Made by a program: the position numbers and the translations under genes
The notes under the pieces: model-generated
What the model was told of the DNA's origin: nothing
Database searches by the model: none
The model's input: only the letters and a program-made list of their open reading frames with translations
Shown here: piece after piece, positions 23,632-32,550 of the stretch
Layout of the letters: every line of letters begins with the position of its first letter
Position numbering within the stretch: the first letter of the stretch is position 1
Origin: JAFCUW01 sp049897565
GTDB lineage: Bacteria; Pseudomonadota; Gammaproteobacteria; Burkholderiales; Burkholderiaceae_D
Assembly: GCF_049897565.1 (NCBI RefSeq)
Contig: NZ_JAFCWM010000023.1
Location: 1 to 64,000, forward strand
DNA length: 64,000 nt
Reading direction: 5' to 3'

Positions 23632-25878
23632 TCACGCGCGTTCGCGCTCGACGCGGGTCACGCCGGCCACGCGGCGCAGGTTGCGGATCAGGTGCGCCAG
23701 GTGGACGCGATCCTTGATCTGGATGGTGAAGCGCAGCTGCGTCATCACGTGTTCTTCATCCTCGTCCATGCCGACGTAGGTGATGTTGGCGTCAGACTCG
23801 CCGATCTCGGCCGCCACGCGCGCGAGGATGCCTTTTTCGTTGTTGATCAAGAGGCGAATGCGGCAGTCGAAACGGCGGTTCAGTTCCGCGCCCCACTGTA
23901 CCGCGATCCAGCGGTCCGGCTCTTTCATGCGCAGGCGCTTGGCCGGCATGCAGTCGCTGGTGTGCACCACCAGGCCCTGGTCGCGCCGCAGCTGGCCAAT
24001 GATCTGGTCGCCTGGAATCGGCAGGCAGCACGGCGCCAGCTGCACCGACACGCCTTCGCTGCCGTAGATCGTCACCGGATCGAGCTCGGCCGGCACCAGG
24101 TGGTGCTGTGACGGCAGGTTGCCGAGGTCGTCGTCGATCAGGCCGAAGATGTGGCGCGCCACCAGCGCGGCCATGCGCTTGCCGATGCCGATCTCGGCGT
24201 ACAGGTCGTCCATCGACTTGGCCGACGATTCGTTGAGCAGCTTTTCGATCGTCGGCTGCGGCAGGTCCGGGTTGATGTTGAGCGTGGTGAGTGCCTGCGC
24301 CAGCAGTTCCTGGCCAAGCTCGACCGACTCGTTGAGGTTGATCGTGCGCAGGTGGTGGCGGATTGCCGAGCGCGCTTTGCCGGTGCGCACGAACGCCAGC
24401 CAGGTCGGGCTCGGGCGCGAATTCGGGTCGGTGACGATCTCGACGATGTCGCCATTGCGCAGCTCGGTGCGCAGCGGCGCCGCTTCGTTGTTGATCTTGA
24501 CCGACACGGTATGGTCGCCGATGCCGGTGTGGATCGTGTAGGCGAAGTCGAGCGCGGTGGCGCCGCGCGGCAGGGCGATGATCTTCGACTTCGGCGTGAA
24601 CACGTAGACCGAATCGGGGAACAGGTCGACCTTGACGTGCTCGAGAAATTCGGCCGAGTCGCCCGTCTGCTGCTGGATGTCGAGCAGCGACTGCAGCCAG
24701 CTGTGGGTGCGCTGCTGCAGCTCGGTCAGGTTCGATTCGCCGCTCTTGTAGAGCCAGTGCGCGGCCACGCCGGATTCGGCGGTGCGGTGCATTTCCTGGG
24801 TGCGGATCTGGAACTCGACCGGCGTGCCGTACGGGCCGATCAGCGTCGTGTGCAGCGACTGGTAGCCATTGAGCTTGCGGATCGCGATGTAGTCCTTGAA
24901 CTTGCCTGGCATCGGCTTGTACAGGCCGTGCAAGGTACCGAGCGCAACATAACAGTCGGCGAAGTTGTCGACCACCACGCGGAAACCGTACACGTCGAGT
25001 ACCTGCGAAAACGACAGGTGCTTCAGGCGCATTTTCTTGTAGATGCCGTACAGCGTTTTTTCGCGCCCGTACACTTCGGCCGGCATGCCGGCGTTGGCCA
25101 GCGTGGCCTTGACCGACTCGAGGATCTTCTTGACCACTTCGCGGCGGTTGCCGCGCGCCGCCTTGACCGCCTTCGACAGCGTGCGGTAGCGCATCGGATA
25201 CAGGTGCGAAAAGGCCAGGTCCTGCAGCTCGCGGTAGATGTTGTTGAGGCCAAGGCGGTGCGCGATCGGCACATACACTTCCATCGTCTCGGCGGCGATG
25301 CGGCGCTTCTTGGCCGGCGTCATGTGCTCGAGCGTGCGCATGTTGTGCAGCCGGTCGGCCAGCTTGATGAGGATGACGCGCACGTCGGACGCCATCGCCA
25401 GCAGCATCTTGCGGAAGTTTTCCGCCTGCGCCTCGATCAGCGTCTGAAATTCGATTTTTTCCAGCTTCGACAGGCCGTCGACGAGGGTGGCAACCGGCGC
25501 GCCGAAGCGTTCGATCAGCTCTTCCTTCTTGACGTCCTGGTCTTCCATCACGTCGTGCAACAGCGCGGCCATGATGGCCTGGGCGTCAAGCTTCCAGTCG
25601 GCGCAGATTTCGGCGACCGCGATCGGATGGGAAATGTAGGGTTCGCCCGACTTGCGGACCTGGCCCAGATGCATCTCGTCGGAGAAACGATATGCTTCCT
25701 TGACCTTTTTCAGTTCGGAAGGGGTGAGGTATTCGGACAGCTTGGCCGACAACTGGGTGACCGAAGCGACGCCCGGCGCGGGGGCCGGGGCGGCATTGTC
25801 TGGCGACTTCGACGCCGCGCGTGCGGCGCGGGTCTTTGGCGTGCCTGAGTGTGTCGAATCCGGTGTGGTCAGGTTCAT
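23632..25878 (-). CDS. spoT: Bifunctional (p)ppGpp synthetase/hydrolase SpoT (RelA/SpoT homologue)
   Basis: 748 residues with HD hydrolase domain (ALLHDVMEDQ), synthetase domain (GLYKPMPGKFKDYIAIRKLNGYQSLHTTLIGPYGTPVEFQIRTQEMH), TGS domain (VYVFTPKSKIIALPRGATALDFAYTIH) and a C-terminal ACT domain ending RRVAGVTRVERERA. It makes and degrades the stringent-response alarmone. ATG 25878 is used; the frame also has a TTG four codons earlier. An Ala/Pro-rich disordered N-terminus of about 40 residues precedes the HD domain. Downstream of rpoZ and gmk in the conserved order. Confidence 0.95.
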   Translation of the reverse strand: MNLTTPDSTHSGTPKTRAARAASKSPDNAAPAPAPGVASVTQLSAKLSEYLTPSELKKVKEAYRFSDEMHLGQVRKSGEPYISHPIAVAEICADWKLDAQAIMAALLHDVMEDQDVKKEELIERFGAPVATLVDGLSKLEKIEFQTLIEAQAENFRKMLLAMASDVRVILIKLADRLHNMRTLEHMTPAKKRRIAAETMEVYVPIAHRLGLNNIYRELQDLAFSHLYPMRYRTLSKAVKAARGNRREVVKKILESVKATLANAGMPAEVYGREKTLYGIYKKMRLKHLSFSQVLDVYGFRVVVDNFADCYVALGTLHGLYKPMPGKFKDYIAIRKLNGYQSLHTTLIGPYGTPVEFQIRTQEMHRTAESGVAAHWLYKSGESNLTELQQRTHSWLQSLLDIQQQTGDSAEFLEHVKVDLFPDSVYVFTPKSKIIALPRGATALDFAYTIHTGIGDHTVSVKINNEAAPLRTELRNGDIVEIVTDPNSRPSPTWLAFVRTGKARSAIRHHLRTINLNESVELGQELLAQALTTLNINPDLPQPTIEKLLNESSAKSMDDLYAEIGIGKRMAALVARHIFGLIDDDLGNLPSQHHLVPAELDPVTIYGSEGVSVQLAPCCLPIPGDQIIGQLRRDQGLVVHTSDCMPAKRLRMKEPDRWIAVQWGAELNRRFDCRIRLLINNEKGILARVAAEIGESDANITYVGMDEDEEHVMTQLRFTIQIKDRVHLAHLIRNLRRVAGVTRVERERA

Positions 25879-25958
25879 ACGCAAAGTCAATCAGCCGCAG
25901 TGTGATGAAAGGATACCAGAATGGCGGGTTGACACGTAATCAGGCTTGCCGAACACAA

Positions 25959-26162
25959 TTACATCGGCACCTTTTTCAGCATCTCGATGCCGACCTTGCC
26001 GGCGGCGATTTCGCGCAGGGCGACGACGGTCGGCTTGTCCTTGGCATCGACCTTCGGGGTGTGGCCCTGCAACAACTGACGCGCGCGATAGGTCGCGGCC
26101 AGGGTCAGCTGGAAACGGTTAGGGATTTGCTTCAAGCAATCTTCAATGGTAATGCGGGCCAT
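25959..26162 (-). CDS. rpoZ: RNA polymerase omega subunit
   Basis: 67 residues with the omega signature (MARITIEDCLKQIPNRFQLTLAATYRARQL ... KPTVVALREIAAGKVG). It assists beta-prime folding and contributes to the ppGpp binding site, so its position between gmk and spoT is functionally apt. 80 bases separate it from spoT. Confidence 0.96.
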   Translation of the reverse strand: MARITIEDCLKQIPNRFQLTLAATYRARQLLQGHTPKVDAKDKPTVVALREIAAGKVGIEMLKKVPM

Positions 26163-26203
26163 TATTACTCCTGATCTGGTGATGTGTGTGCCGAACGGAT
26201 GGG

Positions 26204-26851
26204 TTACGACGACTGCAGCGCATGGATACCCAGTTGGGCAAAAAGCGAGGCGTTACGCGCGGCTTGCTGTGGAAAGCGGGCTCGTGTCGCTCTGACAATC
26301 GCTCTCATCTCGGACAAGGCGACGTTGAACTCTTCATTGATAATAGCATACTCGAACTCCGGAGCGTGAGCGATCTCGCCGCCGGCGGCCAGCAGGCGCT
26401 TGGTAATGACGTGCGGTTCGTCCTGGCCGCGCTTGTAAAGACGCTCTTCCAAAGCGGCAATCGACGGCGGCAAAATGAAGATGCCGGCGGCAGTGGGAAA
26501 CTGCTTGCGCACCTGGCGCGCGCCCTGCCAGTCGATCTCGAGCAGGATATCGGTGCCGGTTTTCATTTCATGCTCGACGATCAGGCGCGAGGTGCCGTAG
26601 TAATTGCCGTGCACTTCGGCCCACTCGAGGAATTCGCCGGCCTCGGCGCGGGCGACGAAGTCGTCGGCGCTGGTGAAGAAATACTCCTTGCCGTGGGTTT
26701 CGCCCGGGCGCGGTGCGCGCGTGGTGGTCGAGATCGACAGCTTGATCCCGGGTTCTTCGGCCAGCAGGGCGTTGACCAGGGTCGACTTGCCGGCGCCCGA
26801 CGGCGCCGCGACGATGAACAGGCTGCCGGCGAGGGCGGGTTGGATACTCAT
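26204..26851 (-). CDS. gmk: Guanylate kinase
   Basis: 215 residues; P-loop APSGAGKST (16-24), GMP-binding STTTRAPRPGE and the EFLEWAEVHGNYYGTS segment. It phosphorylates GMP to GDP. The C-terminal tail (RNASLFAQLGIHALQSS) is slightly longer than usual. First of the gmk-rpoZ-spoT set. Confidence 0.96.
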   Translation of the reverse strand: MSIQPALAGSLFIVAAPSGAGKSTLVNALLAEEPGIKLSISTTTRAPRPGETHGKEYFFTSADDFVARAEAGEFLEWAEVHGNYYGTSRLIVEHEMKTGTDILLEIDWQGARQVRKQFPTAAGIFILPPSIAALEERLYKRGQDEPHVITKRLLAAGGEIAHAPEFEYAIINEEFNVALSEMRAIVRATRARFPQQAARNASLFAQLGIHALQSS

Positions 26852-26892
26852 AAAACTCCTCGGTTCTCGCTTCGACTTGAAGCGCTCTTACG

Positions 26893-26920
26893 TATTACTT
26901 ATTACTTATTACTTATTACT
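26893..26920. repeat. Four perfect tandem copies of TATTACT
   Basis: Seven-base unit repeated four times without mismatch, in a short AT-rich gap between the convergently placed reading context of yicC (stop at 26931) and gmk (start at 26851). Such units can change copy number by slippage. As it sits upstream of gmk, it could alter promoter spacing. Confidence 0.9.
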
Positions 26921-26930
26921 TTATTGCCAA

Positions 26931-27833
26931 TTATTCCAGGTTCTGCACCTGCTCGCGCATCTGCTCGATCAGCAGCTTCAGTTCCATCGACGCGTCGGCC
27001 AGCTCCTTGACGGACGCCTTGGCGCCAAGCGTGTTCGCTTCGCGGTTCAGTTCCTGCATCATGAAGTCGAGCCGCTTGCCGACCTGGCCGCCTTTTTTGA
27101 GGATGTGGCGCGTTTCCATCAGGTGCGCGGTCAGGCGGGACAGCTCTTCCGAGACGTCGATGCGGATGCCGTACAGCGTCACTTCCTGGCGGATCCGCTC
27201 GAACGCCTCCTGGCGCGTCAGGGTCGATGGGGCGCCGTGGCCGGCCAGGCCGAGCGCGTCCTGCATGCGCTCGATGGCCTTTTGCTGGAACTGCGCGATC
27301 ACTTGCGGAATCAGCGGCGTGATACGCCTGACGATGACGTCCATCGCGTCGATCCGGGTCAGCAGCATCGCTTCGAGCGCGGCGCCTTCGCGCTGGCGGC
27401 TGTCGACAAAGGCGGCGACGGTGCGTGCTGTCAAGGCGGCAACATCGGCCTGCAGCGATTCCTGGCCCACTTGCGCTTCTTCGATCACGCCAGGCCAGCG
27501 CAGCAATTCGCCCACCGACATCAGCTGCGCGGCGGTGAAGTGGCGCGCCACTTCGCTCTGCATGCGCGCCAGGTCGGCCAGCATCGCCGTGTTGAGCACC
27601 TGCGAGCCGCCTGCCACCTTGCGTCCGAAACTCAGACGCGCCTCAACTTTACCGCGGGTAATGGCAGCCATAATCGCAGCGCGCAAGTCCGGTTCCAGCG
27701 CGCGAAGTTCGTCGTTGATACGGAACTGCAAGTCCAGGAAACGGGAATTAACGCTTTTGATCTCGATCGTAAGGGTGCCGGCGGCGCCTTCGCTGGTGGC
27801 GACCGCGTAACCTGTCATGCTTGAAATGCTCAA
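26931..27833 (-). CDS. yicC: YicC family endoribonuclease
   Basis: 300 residues: N-terminal YicC domain (MTGYAVATSEGAAGTLTIEIKSVNSRFLDLQFRI) and C-terminal DUF1732 (RLDFMMQELNREANTLGAKASVKELADASMELKLLIEQMREQVQNLE). YicC of E. coli is an endoribonuclease acting on small RNA. Conserved neighbour of gmk, here 79 bases upstream of it on the same strand. Confidence 0.94.
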   Translation of the reverse strand: MSISSMTGYAVATSEGAAGTLTIEIKSVNSRFLDLQFRINDELRALEPDLRAAIMAAITRGKVEARLSFGRKVAGGSQVLNTAMLADLARMQSEVARHFTAAQLMSVGELLRWPGVIEEAQVGQESLQADVAALTARTVAAFVDSRQREGAALEAMLLTRIDAMDVIVRRITPLIPQVIAQFQQKAIERMQDALGLAGHGAPSTLTRQEAFERIRQEVTLYGIRIDVSEELSRLTAHLMETRHILKKGGQVGKRLDFMMQELNREANTLGAKASVKELADASMELKLLIEQMREQVQNLE

Positions 27834-27920
27834 AGGAGTCCCCGGTTTTGTTTTTTATCTTTTCTTTACAAAGCTGTGATTTATCCACACAATCGCCGTG
27901 TTAAGCAAGGAACTCCCCTC

Positions 27921-28904
27921 ATGGCCGCACAAAACAACGCTCCATTGCCCGATGGGCTGGAAATTGCTGGATATCGCATTGTAAAGAAAATTGCGTCCGG
28001 TGGGTTCAGTATTGTATATCTCGCGTATGACGCTGACGGCGACGCCGTCGCCATCAAGGAATACCTGCCCAGCGCGCTCGCATTGCGCCAGCCGGGCGAG
28101 CTCATTCCCGTCATCGCCAGGCAGAATCTGCCCGTCTACCGCATCGGCCTGAAGTGCTTTTTCGAAGAAGGCCGGGCGCTGGCGATGATCGCCCACCCGA
28201 ATGTGGTGCGAGTGCTCAATTTTTTCCGCGCCAACGAAACCGTGTACATGGTGATGGCATATGAATCTGGCTATTCGCTGCAGGAGCACATCGCGCGCCT
28301 GAACGCCAAGGGCAGCAAACTGGGCGAGGCGTTCATCCGCCAGATTTTCAGCGGCGTGTGCGGCGGCCTGCGCGAGGTCCATGCCAACAAGCTGCTGCAC
28401 CTGGACCTCAAGCCGGCCAACATCTACCTGCGCACCGACGGCACGCCGATCCTGCTCGATTTTGGCGCCGCCCGCCAGACCATCAACGCCGACGTGCCGA
28501 AGCTGACGCCGATGTACACGCCGGGCTTCGCGCCGCCCGAGCTGTATTCGAAAGCGGCGACGCTGGGGCCGTGGTCGGATATTTACAGCATTGGCGCCTC
28601 GATGTTCGCCTGCATGGCCGGCGCGCCGGCGCAGGCGGCCGACCAGCGCAAGACGGAAGACAAGATGGGACCGCACTACGACAAGCTGGCGGCGAGCTAT
28701 TCGCCCGAGCTGGTGGCGATGGTGCGCTCGTGCCTGGACATGGATGCGCTGGCGCGCCCGCAAAGCGTATTCGCGCTGCAGAAGGTGCTGCAGGCGGCGA
28801 TGCCTGTAGCAGCGCCTTGTGCGCCCACCGATAAACTCGGTGGCCAGTGGCGCGCGCTGGTCGAACGCGTCGGCGCGTTCGGGCGCAAGAAAACCAACAC
28901 CTGA
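27921..28904 (+). CDS. Serine/threonine protein kinase
   Basis: 327-residue Hanks-type kinase domain without membrane segment. P-loop-like GYRIVKKIASGGFSIVY, the catalytic Lys in VAIKEYLP, catalytic loop HLDLKPANI (HLD instead of HRD) and DFGAA are present, so the active-site residues are intact. Start ATG 27921 is chosen for the AAGGA Shine-Dalgarno; the frame extends 15 codons further upstream. It is followed after 14 bases by a PP2C phosphatase, forming a reversible phosphorylation module. The substrate is unknown. It is divergent from yicC. Confidence 0.9.
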   Translation: MAAQNNAPLPDGLEIAGYRIVKKIASGGFSIVYLAYDADGDAVAIKEYLPSALALRQPGELIPVIARQNLPVYRIGLKCFFEEGRALAMIAHPNVVRVLNFFRANETVYMVMAYESGYSLQEHIARLNAKGSKLGEAFIRQIFSGVCGGLREVHANKLLHLDLKPANIYLRTDGTPILLDFGAARQTINADVPKLTPMYTPGFAPPELYSKAATLGPWSDIYSIGASMFACMAGAPAQAADQRKTEDKMGPHYDKLAASYSPELVAMVRSCLDMDALARPQSVFALQKVLQAAMPVAAPCAPTDKLGGQWRALVERVGAFGRKKTNT

Positions 28905-28918
28905 TTTCGGAGCGATCG

Positions 28919-29869
28919 ATGCAATTCTCAGTCTACCAGGAGAGCCACATCGGTGGCCGCAAGGTCAACCAGGACCGCATGGGCTACAGCTTCACGCGCG
29001 ACGCGCTGCTGCTGGTGCTGGCCGACGGCATGGGTGGCCACCTGCGCGGCGAAATGGCCGCCACCATCATGATGCAGACGATATCGACGCTGTTCCAGAA
29101 GCACGCCACGCCGTACGTCAAGAAGCCCGAGCGCTTCCTCGAGGAGGCGTTCATGGCAGCGCACCACGAGATCCATCGTTACCGCTTCGATCACAACATG
29201 CCGGAGACGCCGCGCACCACCGTGGTGGCCTGCCTGATCCAGCACAACACGGCGATCTGGGCGCACTGCGGCGACTCGCGCCTGTACTGGCTGCGGCGCG
29301 GCCAGGTGCTGGCGCGCACGGTGGACCATTCGCACATCGAGCACCTGATCGCGCGCGGCCTGGCCGATCCGTCCGAGCGTTCGACGCACCCGGACCGCAA
29401 CAAGCTGTATAACTGCGTCGGCGCGTCGTCGCTGCCGAAGATCGAAGTGGGGCGCCAGGCCAGCCTGCAGGCCGGCGACGTGCTGTTGCTGTGCTCCGAC
29501 GGCCTGTGGGCGATGCTGCCCGACGAAGAGATCACGCACAGCCTGTCGACCCAGACCATCGTGCGCGCGGTGCCCGAGCTGATCGAAAAGGCGGTCGCCA
29601 TCGCCGGCGCCACCAGCGACAACACGACCGCGCTGGCGATCATGTGGCAGGGCTCCCCGGATGTCGAAATGCCGTCGACGCTGACGGCCGACATGGCCAC
29701 CGTCATCTCGACCAAGATGCTGCCCGATAACCTGGTCAGCACCACCATCCAGAGCACGGCGCAGCCGGACATGCCGCTCGAGATCGACGCCTTCAACGAC
29801 GACGAGATCGAGAAGGCGATCGCCGAGATCCGCGACGCCATCGGGAAGTCGACGCAGGTCGTCAAATAA
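28919..29869 (+). CDS. PP2C-family serine/threonine phosphatase
   Basis: 316 residues with PP2C motifs: GGRKVNQDRMGYS, LVLADGMGGHLRGE (metal ligands DGMGG), AHCGDSRLYWLRRG, LLLCSDGLW and SDNTTALAI. About 60 residues beyond the catalytic core form an acidic tail (EIDAFNDDEIEKAIAEIRDAIG). Expected to reverse the action of the kinase encoded 14 bases upstream. The pair sits between yicC and rph. Confidence 0.9.
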   Translation: MQFSVYQESHIGGRKVNQDRMGYSFTRDALLLVLADGMGGHLRGEMAATIMMQTISTLFQKHATPYVKKPERFLEEAFMAAHHEIHRYRFDHNMPETPRTTVVACLIQHNTAIWAHCGDSRLYWLRRGQVLARTVDHSHIEHLIARGLADPSERSTHPDRNKLYNCVGASSLPKIEVGRQASLQAGDVLLLCSDGLWAMLPDEEITHSLSTQTIVRAVPELIEKAVAIAGATSDNTTALAIMWQGSPDVEMPSTLTADMATVISTKMLPDNLVSTTIQSTAQPDMPLEIDAFNDDEIEKAIAEIRDAIGKSTQVVK

Positions 29870-29889
29870 CCATCACCACAAGGAATGCC

Positions 29890-30618
29890 ATGACATTTGA
29901 AAGCCGCCCGAGCGGGCGCGCAGTCGACCAGCTGCGCGACATCATCCTGACGCGACAATACACCAAGCATGCCGAGGGATCGGTGCTGATCGAATGCGGC
30001 GACACCAAGGTCATTTGCACGGCCAGCATCGAAGACAAGGTGCCGGGTTTCTTGAAGGGCAAGGGGAAGGGCTGGCTGACGGCCGAATACGGCATGCTGC
30101 CGCGTTCGACGCACACCCGCATGGACCGCGAGGCCGCGCGCGGCAAGCAGTCCGGCCGCACCCAGGAAATCCAGCGCCTGATCGGCCGCTCGTTGCGCGC
30201 CGCATTCGACCTCGAGGCCTTCGGCGAGCGCACGCTGCACCTGGACTGCGACGTCATCCAGGCTGACGGCGGCACGCGCACCGCGTCGATCACCGGCGCG
30301 ATGGTGGCCGCGTACGACGCCTTCTCCAGGCTGCATGCGCGCGGGGCGATCGACGCGATGCCGGTAAAGAGTTTTGTGGCTGCGATTTCGGTCGGCGTCT
30401 ACCAGGGCATGCCTGTGCTCGATCTCGATTACGTCGAGGACTCCGGCTGCGACACCGACATGAACGTGGTGATGACCGAGGCGGGCCATTTCATCGAAGT
30501 GCAGGGCACGGCCGAGGGCGCCGCGTTCGACCGCGCCGGCATGAACCGGCTGCTCGACCTGGCGCAGGGCGGCATCGCCGACCTGGTGCGCTTGCAGAAG
30601 CAGGCGCTCGGGATCTAG
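29890..30618 (+). CDS. rph: Ribonuclease PH
   Basis: 242 residues, full length, with GKGKGWLTAEYGMLPRSTHTR and RSLRAAFDLEAFGERTLHLDCDVIQADGGTRTASITGA. A phosphorolytic 3'-5' exoribonuclease that trims tRNA 3' ends. Followed by rdgB and hemW in the usual betaproteobacterial order. Confidence 0.96.
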   Translation: MTFESRPSGRAVDQLRDIILTRQYTKHAEGSVLIECGDTKVICTASIEDKVPGFLKGKGKGWLTAEYGMLPRSTHTRMDREAARGKQSGRTQEIQRLIGRSLRAAFDLEAFGERTLHLDCDVIQADGGTRTASITGAMVAAYDAFSRLHARGAIDAMPVKSFVAAISVGVYQGMPVLDLDYVEDSGCDTDMNVVMTEAGHFIEVQGTAEGAAFDRAGMNRLLDLAQGGIADLVRLQKQALGI

Positions 30619-30679
30619 GCGGCCATGCCTGGTGCGTGAAGGGGGTAAAATACCGCCTTACCCCAAAGTGTGAACCGCC

Positions 30680-31264
30680 ATGACCCAACGCCTCGTCCTC
30701 GCCTCCAACAATGCCGGCAAGCTGAAAGAATTCGGCCAGATCCTGGCGCCGCTCGGCTTCGAGCTGCACGCGCAGGGTGAACTGGGCGTGCCCGAATGCG
30801 CCGAGCCGTTTGCCACCTTCGTCGAGAACGCGCTCGAAAAGGCGCGCCACGCGTCGCGCCTGACCGGCCTGCCGGCGCTGGCCGACGATTCGGGCGTGTG
30901 CGTGCGCGCGCTCGGCGGCGCACCGGGCGTGTGGTCGGCGCGCTACGCGGGCGAACCGAAATCGGACGCGCGCAATAACGAAAAGGTCATCGCCGACCTC
31001 GAAGCGCACGCCGACAAGTCGGCCTATTACTACTGCGTGCTGGTGTATGTGCGCCACGCCGACGACCCGCAGCCGGTGATTGCCGACGGCGTCTGGGCCG
31101 GCGAAATCAGCGCCACCGCGCGCGGCGCCAACGGCTTCGGCTACGATCCGCATTTCTGGCTGCCCGTGCTGGGCAAGTCGGCCGCCGAACTGACGCCGGC
31201 GGAAAAGAACACCCTGTCGCACCGCGGCCAGGCGCTGCGCGCGCTGGTCGGAAAGCTCAAATGA
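30680..31264 (+). CDS. rdgB: Non-canonical purine NTP pyrophosphatase RdgB/HAM1
   Basis: 194 residues: RLVLASNNAGKLKEF substrate motif, LADDSGVCVRALGGAPGVWSARYAGE catalytic region, and C-terminal FGYDPHFWLP and SHRGQALRAL. It removes ITP/XTP from the nucleotide pool. Its stop overlaps the hemW ATG by 4 bases. Confidence 0.95.
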   Translation: MTQRLVLASNNAGKLKEFGQILAPLGFELHAQGELGVPECAEPFATFVENALEKARHASRLTGLPALADDSGVCVRALGGAPGVWSARYAGEPKSDARNNEKVIADLEAHADKSAYYYCVLVYVRHADDPQPVIADGVWAGEISATARGANGFGYDPHFWLPVLGKSAAELTPAEKNTLSHRGQALRALVGKLK

Positions 31265-32496
31265 TTCCCATCAAAGTCGTCGGCGCACCGGCCGCGGCGC
31301 CGCGCTCGCCCGCCGCCAGCGCACTGCAGTACCTCAAGCCAGGTGCGCTGAACCTGACGGCGCTGCCGCCGCTGTCGCTGTACATTCACTTTCCGTGGTG
31401 CGTGCGCAAGTGCCCGTATTGCGACTTCAACTCGCACGAGGCGCGCGGCGCCTTTCCGGAACACGAATACCTCGACGCAGTGCGGCTCGACCTGGAACAG
31501 TCGCTGCCGCTGATCTGGGGCCGCAAGATCCATACCGTGTTCATCGGCGGCGGCACGCCGAGCCTGATGTCGGCGCAGGGGCTCGACCGCCTGCTGTCGG
31601 ACGTGCGCACCTTGCTGCCGCTCGAGATCGACGCCGAGATCACGATGGAAGCGAATCCCGGCACGTTCGAGGCGGAGAAATTCAAGTCGTTTCGCGCCAG
31701 CGGCGTGAACCGGCTGTCGATCGGCATCCAGAGTTTCAACGCCGCCCACCTGAAAGCGCTCGGCCGTATCCACGATGATAACGAGGCGCGGCGCGCGGTG
31801 GAAATCGCGCACGCCAATTTCGACAACTTCAACCTCGACCTGATGTACGCGCTGCCGGCGCAGACGCTGGAGCAGGCCAGCCAAGACTTGGGCACCGCGC
31901 TGGCGTTCGCGCCGCCGCACTTGTCGCTGTACCACCTGACGATGGAGCCGAACACGGTGTTCGCCAAGTACCCGCCGGTGCTGCCCGACGACGACGCCAG
32001 CGCCGACATGCAGGACATGATCGCCGCGACGATGACGGCGGCCGGGTTCGAGCACTACGAGGTATCGGCGTATGCGCGCCCGGGGCGGCGCGGGCGCCAC
32101 AACGTCAATTACTGGGAGTTCGGCGATTATCTCGGCATCGGCGCCGGCGCCCATTCGAAGATATCGTTCCCGCACCGGGTGCTGCGCCAGGCCCGCTTCA
32201 AGCAGCCCGAGTCGTTCATCAACGCCGCGCGCGCCGGCAATCCGGTGCAGGAAGAGCACGAGATCGCGCGCGCCGACATGGGGTTCGAGTTCATGCTCAA
32301 CACCTTGCGGCTGACGGGCGGATTTTCGCCGAACCTGTTTGGCGAGCGCACCGGCATGGGGATCAACGCGATCGATGCAATGCTCGATGCGGCCGAGGCG
32401 AAAGGCCTGCTGTACCGCGACCACATGATCATTCGGCCGACCGAGCTGGGACAGCGCTTCCTCAACGACCTGCAGCAGATGTTCCTGGCCGGCTGA
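31261..32496 (+). CDS. hemW: Radical SAM heme chaperone HemW
   Basis: 411 residues. The radical-SAM cluster motif CVRKCPYC is followed by DFNSHE (HemW type), then GGGTPSL and the HemN C-terminal domain (GFEFMLNTLRLTGGF). Formerly called oxygen-independent coproporphyrinogen III oxidase; HemW family members bind and deliver heme instead. A Pro/Ala-rich extension of about 30 residues precedes the core. Confidence 0.93.
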   Translation: MIPIKVVGAPAAAPRSPAASALQYLKPGALNLTALPPLSLYIHFPWCVRKCPYCDFNSHEARGAFPEHEYLDAVRLDLEQSLPLIWGRKIHTVFIGGGTPSLMSAQGLDRLLSDVRTLLPLEIDAEITMEANPGTFEAEKFKSFRASGVNRLSIGIQSFNAAHLKALGRIHDDNEARRAVEIAHANFDNFNLDLMYALPAQTLEQASQDLGTALAFAPPHLSLYHLTMEPNTVFAKYPPVLPDDDASADMQDMIAATMTAAGFEHYEVSAYARPGRRGRHNVNYWEFGDYLGIGAGAHSKISFPHRVLRQARFKQPESFINAARAGNPVQEEHEIARADMGFEFMLNTLRLTGGFSPNLFGERTGMGINAIDAMLDAAEAKGLLYRDHMIIRPTELGQRFLNDLQQMFLAG

Positions 32497-32522
32497 GGCA
32501 GCTGGCGGCGGCGCTGCGAAAT

Positions 32523-32550
32523 GGGATCGCCGCGTTCGCGGGGATGACGC
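32523..32550. repeat. REP-like palindrome between hemW and chemoreceptor gene
   Basis: GGGATCGCCGCG-TT-CGCGGGGATGAC contains the perfect arms CCGCG/CGCGG (32530-32541). It resembles dispersed palindromes of this group and the element at 3979-3998, but is shorter. It separates two convergent genes and may assist termination. Confidence 0.35.

Noticed and set aside
24151..25848. 565-codon plus-strand frame opposite spoT
   Set aside because: Repetitive Arg/Val/Asp/His composition typical of antisense frames; the minus strand encodes all SpoT domains.
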